Source: Peribolospora baueri (lineage: Eukaryota; Basidiomycota; Peribolosporomycetes; Peribolosporales; Peribolosporaceae). From it: a stretch of 64,000 bases of DNA. This document shows, one piece after another, positions 51,796 through 63,853 of the stretch (position 1 is its first letter; every line of letters begins with the position of its first letter). Under the pieces are notes generated by a model that was not told where the DNA came from, made no database searches, and saw nothing but the letters and a program-made list of their open reading frames with translations. Location of the stretch: contig JAMDHS010000033.1 of the NCBI GenBank assembly GCA_029717555.1, positions 62,001 through 126,000 of the forward strand, given 5' to 3'. Position numbers and translations under genes: made by a program.

Positions 51796-52444
51796 TATCT
51801 ACAATACGTACCGTGGAACATCGCGACGACCTGTTTCTTTCTTGTTTTTCTTGCTGCTCTATCTTCCCTCCCCGTTGAAGACCCTTTTTTTCTTGTTGAA
51901 GGTTCCTTTTGTTTCCTTTAGACATTGGCTTGGGTCGAAGGGGGATCCGAGAGGCCGAGTGCCTGCCTGGCTGAACCCTCGAGCCGGCCGTATCTGCGGC
52001 TGCACGACTAGGTCTTGGGCATGGCGTTCGAGCAAGACAAGACCGTAGGGGGGCTGATCGACCTCGGGAACCAACGGCCCAGCTTCCAAGCCCTGAGGTG
52101 ATCGTCGTTTGACGAGTATCCCTCCTCGTCGGAAGCTTTTTACTGTCTTGGCCGGTCAAGCCGGTTATGCTCATGGTCATGCAAAAGGGTCACCAGATAT
52201 CGGAGTAGAGGTAAGGTCGGGTTTCATGGAGGACGCACGGTAATCGCCTTCGTGGAGTTGGAGACGGAACTCTGCGTTCTCGAACGTCTCGAAGGGCGTG
52301 TCTGACAGGGAGCTCGCCCCGTCGAGCTCGAGGAAAAGCGACTGTGAACGGCAGAGAAGAATGGCATATGTGGTGATGAAAACGGTATATACTTTGAATG
52401 TGGCGCCTGGCAGCAAGAAGAAAGAAAGCAGACGGACAGGACCA

Positions 52445-55400
52445 TCATCGCATCTCCGGGTATAAAGATACAAAGATCTGCCCATGGAACGCGTAAAGAA
52501 GGAAACACAAGGGGATGAGTCCAGTGCAACTTAGAGAAGGACAGAGCAACACGCCGCCACAGAGAGGCGCACGTACCTCGTCCATGATGGTGAAAATGAG
52601 ATGCCTGTTCAGCCGACGGTTCTGCAACACAGAGAACATGCGCCGAGCGCCTTTCCGCGCGTTGCTCCGCCCGATCACGTTCTCGGCGAGAGCTGGGTGG
52701 AAGTGCGATGCGATACAAGGGTGTCTGTCGGCTCACCAGCTCCCAACTATCCTGAGCTTCGCTCGCGCACTGGTCATAGGGGCAAAAACGTTAACGTACC
52801 AGGCATGAGCGCAGCCAGCTTCCGATTTGCGCTCTCTCTGACTTGAGCCTTCTCCTGCGGCGTTCGGGGCGGAGAGGGCGGCTTCAGCTGACCACCTGGC
52901 CACATGTTGTCCCGGAAAACTTGGATGTATTTGACGAGGGGATTGGCTGCAAGCATGTTCTTCACTGCATCGCGGACTCTCCTGCGACGCGGAATCGTCA
53001 TTCCATATGGCATACCAGAAACAATTAGTGAATCAGTGAGGGTTGAGGGGGAGGGGTGGATATGCTGTATCCAAACATACCTTTCGATCGTACCTCCAAG
53101 GACCTGCTGCAAAATGATAACAATTGCCTGTCTGCGGAGCCAGTTGTTCTTCTCCTTGAGTTCAAAAATCTCAAGGAAGAGGTCGCAGATGGGCTCCGTG
53201 AAGTACGTGACGCCCTCCGTGCCTCCGCCTGTACCACCGGAACCGGAGGTGAGGTCACCCGTCGACCTCGACAACCCTCCAACTGATGAAGACGATGTAC
53301 GAGCAACAAGATCCTCGTGGATGTTTGAAGCACCAATGCCAGCCAGCTCCGCCGCCTGCGTGCTCAATCTCTGCAGAATGACGTCGAGCATCGAAGGCGC
53401 AAAAATGATGTCGTCCATGCTCGACGCGACGTGGTGGAAGAGAGTGCTGACCATCTTCTGTCCCGGAAACGGGAACGACTGCTGCTTCGTCTTGGCGCCG
53501 GTACCGCCGCCGGGACTCGCTGGTTGAGTATCCTCAAGACGCAGAAGGGAGATGTTCTGTTGGGACAGGAACGAGCGGAGTTCGGAGCTTTCGCAGACAA
53601 GGGGCACGTTGATGAGAGACTGAGGGAAAAGTCACGCCGTGCGTACGTTAGATTAAACTCGAAGCCATCAATATCTTCGAATCACCAAATACACAAACAC
53701 AGTCAACTCACCTGAAGATATTTCTCCAGGGCCACCCTCCTCGCCTCGACAAACCCACTATGCATCATAGTGACAAGCCGCTTGCCAGGCAGGTCCAGCA
53801 TCCTCACTGCCACGAACCTCTCCTTGAGAGCAGAGTGCAGAGCGAAGAACTCAGAATATCGTCTTGCGACGATCCAGCCTGACGCAAACGAGCCGTCCGG
53901 AGCGAGCTGATGCACCTCGATCAGGTAGACGACGTGCTCCTTCCCATCTTCCTTGCCCACGGTGCTGTTCGGTATCGAAACCTTCGTCCGACCAGGCACA
54001 ATACTGTTCTCCGAATCCTGAAGCTCAAACTGACCCTTCTGGAATCGCAGCTCTCCCAGTTCGCGCTTGAGAGCATGGCGAGATTGCGTGAGCAGACGGA
54101 GCTCGCTCTGCGTTCCCGTCAGTTCGGCCTTCCGGATCAACGCCTCTACGATCGCTTCTTGGTTCTCCAGCTTGGCGATCTTTTCTCTCAATCGCTGGAT
54201 CTCTACCGAGAGCTGCAAGTCGCCCGGAGCGGCCATCCTGAACGCTGCAGATCCTCCTCCGCCCTCTTCGTCAGAAAATCCGCCGCCTCCGCCTCCACTG
54301 CCTTCTCCAACTTCCGCTTCTCCGTCGTCCATAGGCGTGAAGCTAAGTGGTGACATGGTCGGGGATTTGAGGAGAGTGTTCGTCCTGCTCAGTACCGGCG
54401 ACCTGGACGAGGCTCGAGCAGCACGGACACCTTGAGCCTCCGAGTCAGATGTGGCACTCGTCGCCCGGTGACGAAGACGCGGCAGACGCTCCTTCGATTC
54501 CCAACTCGAGACGCTTCCAGTCTGACTCCGCTGGTCACTGTCAATGATCTTCGTGAGCGCCGCCTGCACCGCATCAATCGCTTCCACCTGCACGAAATCG
54601 TCGGTTCCTCCGCTCACATCTGTCCGAGGCGAAGCGGGCGATCGAGCCGGCCTACTGCTAGGGCGAGCGTCTTCTTCCTCATCCTCACCGAACAGAGGAG
54701 GTCGCTCCTCGTCGTCGAACAAGGGCGCCCGCTCCTCGTCCTCGCCAAAGAGCGGCATTCGGACGTTAGAGTCATCTGTCGAGCCACCGCCACCCATGAG
54801 GATGTGGAGATGGTCGTTGTCCTTGCCGCTTCCCCGTCTACCAGACGATGAAGGGTCGCTCGGAACTCGAGGCGGCAGAGCTGGTCGCTCTTTCCTATAG
54901 TCATCTCCCAGCAAGTCGCGAAGCTGATGAGGCGTACGCCGACCACTGCCGCTGCCGCCGGGAAACAACTCGTTCTGTTCCTTGAACCTTGCCGCGGGGT
55001 TCTTTGGAGCAGCAACAAGGGAGGGCAAGGAGAGCAGCTCCTGAGACGAGATTTGAAGGGGAGCCACCGGGCTCTTGTAAGGCTTATTTGCTAATGACAA
55101 AGAAAAGTCCAGGTGATGTTGGTCGGACAGGAGATCCAGAGGCTGCTGAGAAGACGGTGCTGATCGAGATGGGTCGCTGACCGTCGACGTCAAGTGGTGA
55201 ACGGGCATATCGGCTGTCGCCTTGAGGAAGAGATCGCTGGCGCGGAAGGCTGCAAAGTCGTCATCATTCATTTCGTCGTAAACTTGTTTCTGCGCCATGA
55301 AGACGCTCCGTCGGACTCTTCGAAGCTGTTTCGCCTCAATAGGCGCATCAGGACCCCTCTCAAGGAACCATCGAACGGCTTCGATATATTGAGGTTTGAA

Positions 55401-57401
55401 GTGAATCGCACCGGTGGAGAAATAAGTCGAGTAGATCATTTGCATGTCATCCCGCGCTGTCTGCACGGCAGCGGGCGACGGCGCGGGCATGGTGGGGCCC
55501 TTCAAAGAGTCGTCATCCTCGCTATCCGAGGTCATGTCCTCGAGCGGATCTTTGAAGCTCTCTGCGATAAGCCAGAACTGAACAGGCAACGAGCGCTTGC
55601 GACGGTCCATGAACTCCATGAAATACGAGAGTGACGTTGGTTCCAAGAGGATATCGCGCAAGGAGATGTTTGCGGCCGTCGGATGGGATCTCGAGTCCTG
55701 ATCTTGGTCGGGTGCGGACTGCAGAGACAGAGCAGACAACAACCTTCAGCACAGGCGTTTAGACAGCTGTAAGGCAAAGACGCCAATAGAAAACCCACTG
55801 TGGCTTGCTCCTGCCCGCTAAGCTCAGCAATCCGTCGCTCCGCTCGCTGCCGAGCATCCTGTAATCGTCGGAGGTGTGCTTGTAGCCGCGCAGGTTTCTC
55901 ATCGACCGCCTCCGCCTTAGCCGGATCATCTGCAATGCCATAGGGGTATACTGTAAGTGGCCGAATGAGACTCGCTTCATCAGGGCATTTTCCTCACCGA
56001 TCAGCGCGTTCGTCCTCCGAATCTGCATGACAATGTCGTTTTTCAACCTCCTAGCGTCCAATAGAGACGAGCACTTGCTAATCGAGCGCAAAAATACCTC
56101 CCACGACTTTTGGTCTGTGCGCGCGGACAGCTCCTCCCCCTTGAGCGGCGACTTGGCGCGTGCCTGCGGCTTCTCATCCATGTCGTCCTTGAGGACATTC
56201 ACAGCTGCCACTGCGGTAGCAGCGACCGCCGAGTCCTTGCTGCCTTGCTTGTCGAGGGCGTCGCGGAATTGACTGACTAGGTGTCTATCGTCGGGAGGTG
56301 TGCCGCTCTGTATCAGCTTCGGCGCTCGCGTGGATCGTAAGCCAGTGCAACTCACTGCTCATGAATTACAGCTCCAGCCTGACGAACACATGAGACAAGC
56401 ATAATTTGCATGAGCCGCGTGACAACCCAGACGAACCCGTGGTCCAAATTCTCCGCCCGCTCTTCTCTGCACTAACATACCTTCTGATCGATCATGCGAT
56501 TCCAGAAGTCGGGATCACTGAGCATATCAACGATGGGTAGGAGGATAGCGCAAGCGACAATCTCCCTGACAATGGTGACCACGGCGTCGCTGCTGCTTTC
56601 CCTGTGCGGCAAGGTGAGCGGCAAGGCCTTTGCAACGAGCGACCGGAGATGCGCCTCTTCCGACGGCTTGGAGTTGGGAGACGAGACGTTGACAGCAGGA
56701 TGCAGTTGTCCGTCGGCGTACTTTGCGGCCAGGAAGAGGTCAGCCTCTTCGCTCTCCGTCAGATGTCTTTCCAATCTCTGACCCCTGAGCGAAGTCTCCG
56801 CCTTGCGGAAAGCTTCGAGGTGGGCGGTCACCTTGGGAAGGATATTATTGACGGCCATAGTGGTCAAGTCAATCCTTTTAAACCTCTGAAGAACGTTGGC
56901 CAGAGCCTCGCGGATGGTTCGCTCCACAGCGTGTGGGAAGGCCGGGTCGGAGGAGATGCTGTCAAACCACTTGTGTACGAAGTCCCGCATGATCATATAA
57001 ATGACTTCGTCCGCCGAACGAGAGACCTCATCTGATGACGGGTGAACAGGCTCTCGGAACGACGTGTTGCTCGCCTCCCAGGCATTTCTCGTCTGAATAA
57101 CTGACCATGCTGCCGGAGTCGCAAAGGTGAGCGGCCGCCAGGCGCCGAAGCCGCCTCGCTCGTCTTGCCGGAGGTTTTGGGCGTGCTCGGAAAGCCGACC
57201 CCTCCAGCGGGCAGTCCGCTTGTCTAAGAGATACGCAATGCCGACGCTGGCGGCGATCCAGGAGAGTGCCCACGCAACTGCGAGGACGGGGACGAGAAGG
57301 ATGAGCGTCGTCGGCGAGATGGACAACCGGTTGGAGATGATCGGCAGCAGACCGGCGGCGGCAACTATCGCGACCGCCCTTCCGACGGGGATGGTGGCCA
57401 T
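52445..57401 (-). CDS. MDM1: MDM1-type sorting nexin (PXA-RGS-PX-nexin C)
   Basis: Membrane-anchored tether of the Mdm1/SNX13/SNX14/SNX25 group, linking ER to vacuole or lipid droplets. Exons: 57401-56481, 56378-56356, 56284-55998, 55929-55799, 55718-53712, 53619-53081, 52981-52800, 52692-52577, 52477-52445; 1412 residues. Two N-terminal hydrophobic segments (within ~10-65, including ILLVPVLAVAWALSWIAA) form the ER anchor. Then come a PXA domain (about 125-320), a coiled stretch (RLQAHLRRLQDARQRAERR), an RGS domain (SLRDILLEPTSLSYFMEF, from ~470), a Ser/Asp-rich linker, a PX domain (about 1030-1150, with RRYSEFFALHSALKERF and LPGKRL) and the nexin C domain (QQVLGGTIER to RLNRHLIFTIMDEIFVSLYPEM). 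The complete layout is present. Divergent from the YML020W-like gene. Confidence 0.94.
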
Positions 57402-57584
57402 GATAGGCACATCTGTCGCAGCTGGCCGGCGCAGATTGTCGGTGGTGAGGGGCGCTGGAGGGAACGAAAGCGGGGAAAAAGGTGAACGTGGGATTGAAGC
57501 GGGCAAGACGACGCCGAGGCTGACGGAGGTTCGTGCGAGGGCGACTGCGGCAGGGGTGTAACCAACGCCGGGACCAAGTGGCCG
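57402..57584. promoter_or_regulatory. Divergent promoter of MDM1 and the YML020W-like gene
   Basis: 183 bp if the plus-strand gene starts at 57585, or 318 bp if it starts at the next ATG (57720). No motif identified. Confidence 0.4.
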
Positions 57585-60500
57585 ATGACATCGACGGTTG
57601 TCTCGCACTCACCACCACCACATCGCCGTGTCCCCATCACACTCTCCTTCTCAGCTTCTCCTCCCTGTACGCCATACGCCCCTGCGCTCGTCTGCGGTGT
57701 TAGAGCAGGCCTGTCGCCCATGCCGGCGTGGATACCGAGCCCCAAGCCATCCACCCATGTCGACGGGCGGAACGTGTCCACCGATCGACGATCACAAGCC
57801 ATTCGCGCGTCGTCGCCGACAAGGAGCATTCGCAGTCTCAACTCCAACATCGCCTCTTCTCACGAGCAACGCACCGATTCGTCCTTGTCCGCCAGCTCTG
57901 GAGCGTCGACTATCAAAGCCGGCCCGACTTCTCGGTCGTCCTCGGCCTCCATGGCCTCAGTGGCCGAGCCGGAGGGAATGAAGCGACCGAGGAGCGCCCT
58001 GGCAACAACGGAGATCGAAGACGTTCAGAGGAGGGGGGCCAGCTGGGTCCATCGGAAAAGCCAAGAGGCGTCGCTCTCCGGGGAAAATCCGCGATTTATG
58101 AGCGAGAGCCAGGCTTCCTCTACTCCGGCGCACTTTCAGGATGGCCAAGGGGCGACCCCAACTTCCGAGGGAGATCAGAACGTTCCGATGTCAAACTCTG
58201 AGCACGTCCCCGCCATGCCGACAGAATCCGCACCCGTCACCTTGTCGACCTCTCAGCAGTCATCATCTAAGCACTCCGTGTCAAACGCAACTCCCAGCAA
58301 GCGAGCAGCCTGGTTTGGCTGGTCTTCCAGCCAAAATGGTGATGCGAAGGGGTCACCAAAACCATCGGAGACGGAGCAATGCCAAACGACTAGTGACTCT
58401 AGTGGAGGAGAGGCAGCCGGTGTCCCTTCCAAGGATGAAGCATTACCTTCACAATCATCCGCCGCTGGAGTAGCGTTGCTCCAAGACCCATCCACTGCAA
58501 GCAAGGCTGAAGGCAGCGCACCTGCCTTATCCAAGGAATCGTCGAATGGCGAAGTCGTCAGCCATGTCTCGTCCTCTCCTCGGCGGACTTGGCTAGGTTT
58601 CCATGTAGGGGCCTCTAGCGCTGTCCCTCCCCCTTCTTCCACTCCGATACCAGATCTCCCAGCGTCCGGGAGCAACCACATAAGCGAACCGACCCCGGCG
58701 GGTCCCATCCCCGGCTCTCCTGCCGCTCCACAAGGAGAAGCAGCGACGAAGCCATCGGAAAGCGAACGGCTGTCGCATTCCTCAGTATCCGCTGAAAACT
58801 CCCTCCTAACTTCGTCCTTGCGCCGCATTTGGTCTCGACCGGAGCTCACATCGCCTGGCAAAAAGCAGCAACCAGCTGAACCTCCGGCTGTTTCTACCCC
58901 GGCTGAACCCCCGGCTGCTTCTACCGATGTGTCCTCAGACATCGACGCCGCTCAGCCTACAACCAGTCTTTCCGGGTCGGCCATGGTTTCCTCCACGGCC
59001 GAGTCGCGACCTGCGAGTACCAGGTCTCTACCCACTGTCTCCTCCCCCACAGTTTCTCAATCGCCTGACACGGCGAAGGAGACACAAGTAACTCAGCGCC
59101 GTAGGAGTTGGCTCCCGTGGGGATCCTCGGGTACGTCAGCGCCTGTCCACCCCTCGCCACTGGCATCAGGCGTCACCTACGCTGGCTCAAACGACGGTGC
59201 AGCTGGTAGTGACGCTGGAAATGAAGTGCACGAGGAGAACCACCCGGAGTCGATGGAGGTCGAAGTACCGCACACCAAAGACCCGCCGCTTCCTTCCTCC
59301 AAGAGCCTTATCAGCGGGTATCACTACCTACCTTCACCTGCTTGGCTCAATCCATGGAGTTCATGGACGGCAACACCCCAGTCTCCCGCTCGCAAAGATG
59401 GCAAAACCGAAAGCGAAGCGATCAGAGATGAGGCACGCGCTCGTGACTTTGAGAAAGAGGCTGCGGACGGCACGCAGACCGCTGATGCGCCTTCGAGCCC
59501 GCCCGCCGCGCAATCGATGATGCGCAAAGTCACGTCTGGGAGCGAGTACAACCCGATTCTTGCTAGCAAGAGCAGTTGGTCATCGCTATTCGCCTTGCGG
59601 AAGTGAGTAGTTTATTTTAGGATATCAAGGTCTTGGAAGAACTAGTCTTATGTGGTTTTGCCCTGGCTGCTTTTTTTATCAGTGCATTTCCCTCGAAGGC
59701 CGTCTCTGATAAGCCCTCGGGCGAGATGGAAGTGATGGATTTGGACTTGGACGAGGCGCAGAACGCCACTCAAGCTACACAAGAGGATGCCTCCAAGGCC
59801 TTGACGAAGATTCCGTCCGGGCAGAAGTCTTCGATCACGAATTCGACCCCGACAGGTGCGAGAACACCCACCAAAGGCTCATCTATCCATCCAGGTGGGA
59901 ACGGCACAAAGTTTCCCCCCGGTGTCAGTTCGGGCGGGCAAGGGATTGAGCCTCCTTCAAAGAATCCAGCCCAACCTCTCACAAGTTCGGACAAGAAGAA
60001 GAAGCACTGGGAGCCGGGAAAGCCCCCTCCGAATTTAATTCTCCCTAGTGAGTTGCAGCTTTGTCAAATGTCTTTGTCCTGTATGCAATCAGAGTGTTCT
60101 GATGTATGTTGACCCATCTCTCTAGGCTTTCATGACATTTTCTGCGAGCTTCCCCGCTCCGTCCCTCCGCCTCCGTCGATGCTTCAACGTACTCTTACCG
60201 CCTTCTCTTCTTACATCCTCTCACAACCGCCTAGCGCCACCTTCATTGCGGCGGATGAGGCTGCCGTGGCAAGAGCCAAGCTTCGCGCTGCGAGATCGAG
60301 CAAGGGCAAGGGGAAAGAAGAGAATAGGGATATTGACGAGGGAATGGATAAGCTGCCTAGGACTCTAGAGGTGATGGGGGAGAAGAAGGAGAAGTCGATC
60401 ATGAACGTTGGCAGGGTAGTCGTCATCGGTATCCATGGATGGTTTGCGAAGTCGATGGTCGCGAAGCTACTTGGCGAGCCCACGTGAGTCAGCCGCTGTC

Positions 60501-62442
60501 GACTCCTTATTGACTGCTGGTCGTTCGTTGCTTATTTCGAGGGGTCGCCGTTTGGTATCTCCTTATTCTACCAGGGGAACCTCCGTCAAGTTTGCCCATG
60601 AAATGAAGCGAGCCGTGCACCGCTACTTTGCTGACTCCTCCCTGGAGCTCAATCCAGAGGCAATAACGGCGATCCCTTTAGAGGGCGAAGGCAAGATTGA
60701 GGAGCGTGTCGATAGGCTTTACGCCGAGCTCCTCAGCCGCAAGGAGTGGGTCGATGCGATCGGCCAGGCCGATGCATTGTTCATTGCCACGCACAGTCAG
60801 GGTGCCATCGTCTCGACGCATTTGCTCGCTAGACTGTGAGTGTGATGCTCTGTTTCAAAAAGCACTTGTTCGTACTTATTAATTGTTGCTCATCTTTTCA
60901 TTCTTCTTTATCGCCCGTTGTGCATCTCTAGTCTGGAGCAGAACCACATCCCATCCTCGACGCGCATCTGCCTTCTTGCGATGGCGGGCATCCACCACGG
61001 CCCCTTCGCCTCCCTGACCACCAACCTTCTTCCAAGCACCTACCTGCAATACTTTGAGAACTCAGCCGCACAGCAATTGTTCGATTTCCAGACGTCCGCG
61101 AGCAAGGAGTCAAAGAGGTACGAGGCTAGCATGCGCATCGTGCTCGATAGAGGAGTTAAAGTGGCGCTGGTGGCGAGCTTGGACGATCAGGTGGTGCCGG
61201 TGAGTAGTCTGTTGTTCTGCATTCAACTAGAAGATGATGCGGGGTGTCGGTTGCACGCGTCAGCCTTGTCTGAGCAAAACGTCCTATCCATCTCGTTCAT
61301 TTATCCGTTCCGTCAGGTGTATTCTGGAACGTTTACCGGGGCCAACCATCCTTCCATCCTTCGCGCGCTTTACATTGACGGCGAAGCGTTCGCTTCGACC
61401 GATTTCTTGACCAATCGTGAGCCCTCCCCTATTGCATGGCAAATGCTCTCAGTATCAGCAACCTGACCAAACTGCTCTTTATTCGCCACGGTTTATAGTC
61501 ATGGTCTTCTGTCTGCGCTTGCGCAAGTGAGTCCACGCCGCAGATGCTGTCGTTCGCTACGAGTGACTGACCATTTGTGTGTCTCCCATGAATGTTCTCC
61601 AGTGCTTCTCTGGACGACCACAACCTCCTCATGCTCCTCTCCGAAAGCGTAGCTGGTTCGCTCACCGGCATGGGGCACTCGAAAATTTACGATGAACAGG
61701 AGACGTACATGCTCGCTGTGCGCTATCTTTTCGAGACCACGCATCCGCTCTCGGCCCCCACGACACCGAACGGAGACGAAAGCAAGAAGCCTGTTTTTTG
61801 GTGCGAGCCATTTGAGGTACAGCCTTGGAATCCGTACAACCTGTGAGTGGTCCTACCTTTGGTCGATATCACTTCATATACGTTGTGGAGTGTCGCAAAT
61901 ATGGGATTTGTTCCCCGTCTTCTGTCTTAACATATCCTGTCTTAACATACCCGACATGACAATTGCTTGCTAACCCGCTTTGCTCTATTTTTCTCGCTTC
62001 CTAGGCCATGGGCCTTGCGAGGTGTGTTCGAACTCGACGACGCCGTGCAGGAGCTCTTTGCCAACGAGATAGAGAAGCTCAGGTTGGATTACGAACGGTG
62101 GGATCCCAAGACCAAGGCGGTGAGTTTAACCGTGAGCGGGAGGCGAGAGCAAACGCATCAGGTTGTCCTCTTATAGATTTCCTCCTGCTTCCTTTTCTTC
62201 GTCGTCGACTCGTCTTCTTCTTTGGTCGGACGGATCTCTTTTGAAACTGATGTCTCCCCACGTCTGTTGGCTCGTTGATGTACTCGATTTCGACCTCATA
62301 GCTCAAAGACGTCAAGTACCGCCTCGAACCGCTCCGCGGCGTTCATGGTCGATGGAAGAAGGCGCGGCGTTTCCCTGGCGCCGAAGACGACGCTGACGCT
62401 GAGGGAGGCGGACCTGGGTCTCCAGGACATGCGAAACTTTGA
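57585..62442 (+). CDS. YML020W-like alpha/beta-hydrolase-fold protein with long disordered N-terminus
   Basis: Predicted 1297-residue protein of the fungal family that includes yeast YML020W, function unknown. Exons: 57585-59602, 59683-60047, 60126-60483, 60575-60835, 60932-61199, 61317-61416, 61499-61526, 61603-61842, 62005-62119, 62302-62442. The first ~790 residues are Ser/Pro/Thr-rich and disordered, with short recurring aromatic modules such as RRTWLGFHV, RRSWLPWGS and AAWFGWSS. The folded part has VVIGIHGWFAKSMV (about 893-906), GEPTGTSVKFAHEM, the serine-hydrolase elbow ATHSQGAIVSTHLL (Ser ~987), GIHHGPF, LVASLDDQVVP (candidate acid) and FTGANHPSILRALY (candidate His). A Ser-Asp-His triad is therefore plausible and a lipase or esterase role is inference. 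The start codon context is poor; an ATG at 57720 is an alternative. Confidence 0.82.
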
Positions 62443-63853
62443 GATAGTAATTCTCTCCTCTTTTCATGCCTCTGATTGGTAGAGCTCCGGCTGGTCAGTT
62501 CCAATCGCACAACCCGCCACGCTCAGGGGAAGCCATTCCTTCGCTTCCTTCCGGGCTTTTCTTTTCTTTTCATTATTTCTGCCATACACGGTCATCAGAT
62601 TGCCTAGGGACTTGCCTTTGTTCCCTGCGACATTTACCTGCTTCATTTGCCACCTCTAGTGTTTCAATAGTCCGACAGTCATGACCTATACCTTTCTCGT
62701 AGCATGCCTTACCACGTCCCTTCTTGACCCAGTACTGTTGTTCTGTTTCCATCCCTTGTAGTCGAATTGGACAATGTTTAACAAATAACCCGAGCGACGC
62801 CTTTATTCCTGGTAGAGTCGAGTCAGGGACCTTGCTCGCGAAGGATACCGAAGACGAGTGTCCCATTTGTCTTCTCGTCGCCATGAAGGGCAGCCCTGGT
62901 ATGTGGGACGAGGAAATGGATATGAGGAAAGAAAGCGCAGAAGCGCGAGAAAGCAGAATTGTGTGAGGTCAAACGAAATAGAACTTGGAGGCATACCGAT
63001 ATGTGCCCACCAACATACCATCCTCACCTCCACTTGCTCTTTCGGGATCGCACAGACCGTGGTCGCCATCCTTTTCGCTACCTGGAATGATAGTTCAAAC
63101 CCTAGCCCCTTTTGGTTTGCGGCAAGCCCAGCTCGGGTTTACCCTTGTTCTTATCTGCGGACGCTTCGTTCGGCCCAGCCATAACGAACCTGTGCAAATG
63201 CCTGTTGCATTCTGCCGCACCAAGGAAAAACACGAGAGCACACCTCCAACTTGACCTTGCCTGCGCGGTCGACTGGCACTGGGTATAATTTTCTAGATTC
63301 TCCTCCATCCGAAGCAAGGAACAAACTCTTCCGTCCCTTTGCTCTGCCGTGTCGCATCTCCCCTTTCCGGTCTATCGTAGGCAAGGCTTCATGAGCAGTA
63401 CGGGATGGTTGACCTTTCCTGAGCCTAAATCTCCTCGAGGCAAAACTGTACGCCATTGCATTCTATCGGCACTCTCGCCTCCAACCCTTGTCTTCGCAGC
63501 CTGCCCTGGCCTCCTGATCCAGCGTCGTGTCCGTTCCAGCCTTGACGACGCCACGACATTGTCCAGTCACGTTTCCGTCCGGCCTCGCCGACGTCTCGAC
63601 TCGTTTGAGCCAGTCCCACGCCTGTTCCTTCCACTTCAACTTTTCACCATCTACGGACCTCCTCCGCTTTCCCAGCTCCTACCGTGGCCTTGCCTTCAAG
63701 CATTGAAAACTTTGCGTGGCACTTGGTATGGGTCGGCAAAGGTGTCGTTCCGCCGTCCTAGCAAAGGCCGACTGAAAATAGGCCTGACCCAATTAGGGAG
63801 CACAAGTGTTACATCGCTGCCGTACCCCGAGGCTGAGCCAGAGAACGATGAGG
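62443..63853. other. Gene-poor convergent region
   Basis: 1.4 kb between two 3' ends with noticeably more A/T than its surroundings. Short open frames occur, including one with DECPICLL near 62840-62870, but none joins into a recognisable protein. A 180-residue plus-strand frame (63391-63933) overlaps the translational GTPase on the other strand and has shadow-like composition. Confidence 0.5.

Larger units (their letters stand above)
51195..51892. repeat. Imperfect inverted repeat
   Basis: AACGGGGAGGGAAGATAAAGCAG (in part, 51208-51230) is matched in reverse complement by CTGCTCTATCTTCCCTCCCC and the following bases (51854-51876). Flanking A/T-rich and AAGAAAGAAAC segments are also mirrored. 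The arms are about 650 bp apart, as in a short element with terminal inverted repeats, though no precise ends are visible. Confidence 0.65.
51049..52444. other. Gene-free repeat-rich block between the AP endonuclease and MDM1
   Basis: 1.4 kb with no credible coding region on either strand. About 51130-51915 is filled with direct and inverted repeats, a triple GGGAAGTGGAATATTGC repeat and a TATATAAAGG box (51540-51549). It looks like a degraded or non-autonomous mobile element, family undetermined. I see no transposase or polymerase motif and no clear target-site duplication. Confidence 0.55.

Noticed and set aside
52700-52799. Extra exon between MDM1 exons 7 and 8 (AQDSWEL)
   Set aside because: Direct joining of exon 7 to 52692 gives the family sequence ALAENVIGRSNA in phase; the extra exon breaks the following frame.
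62724-62966. Frame with DECPICLL, possibly a RING finger
   Set aside because: Only the first CxxC is present; no downstream zinc ligands could be joined in any frame.
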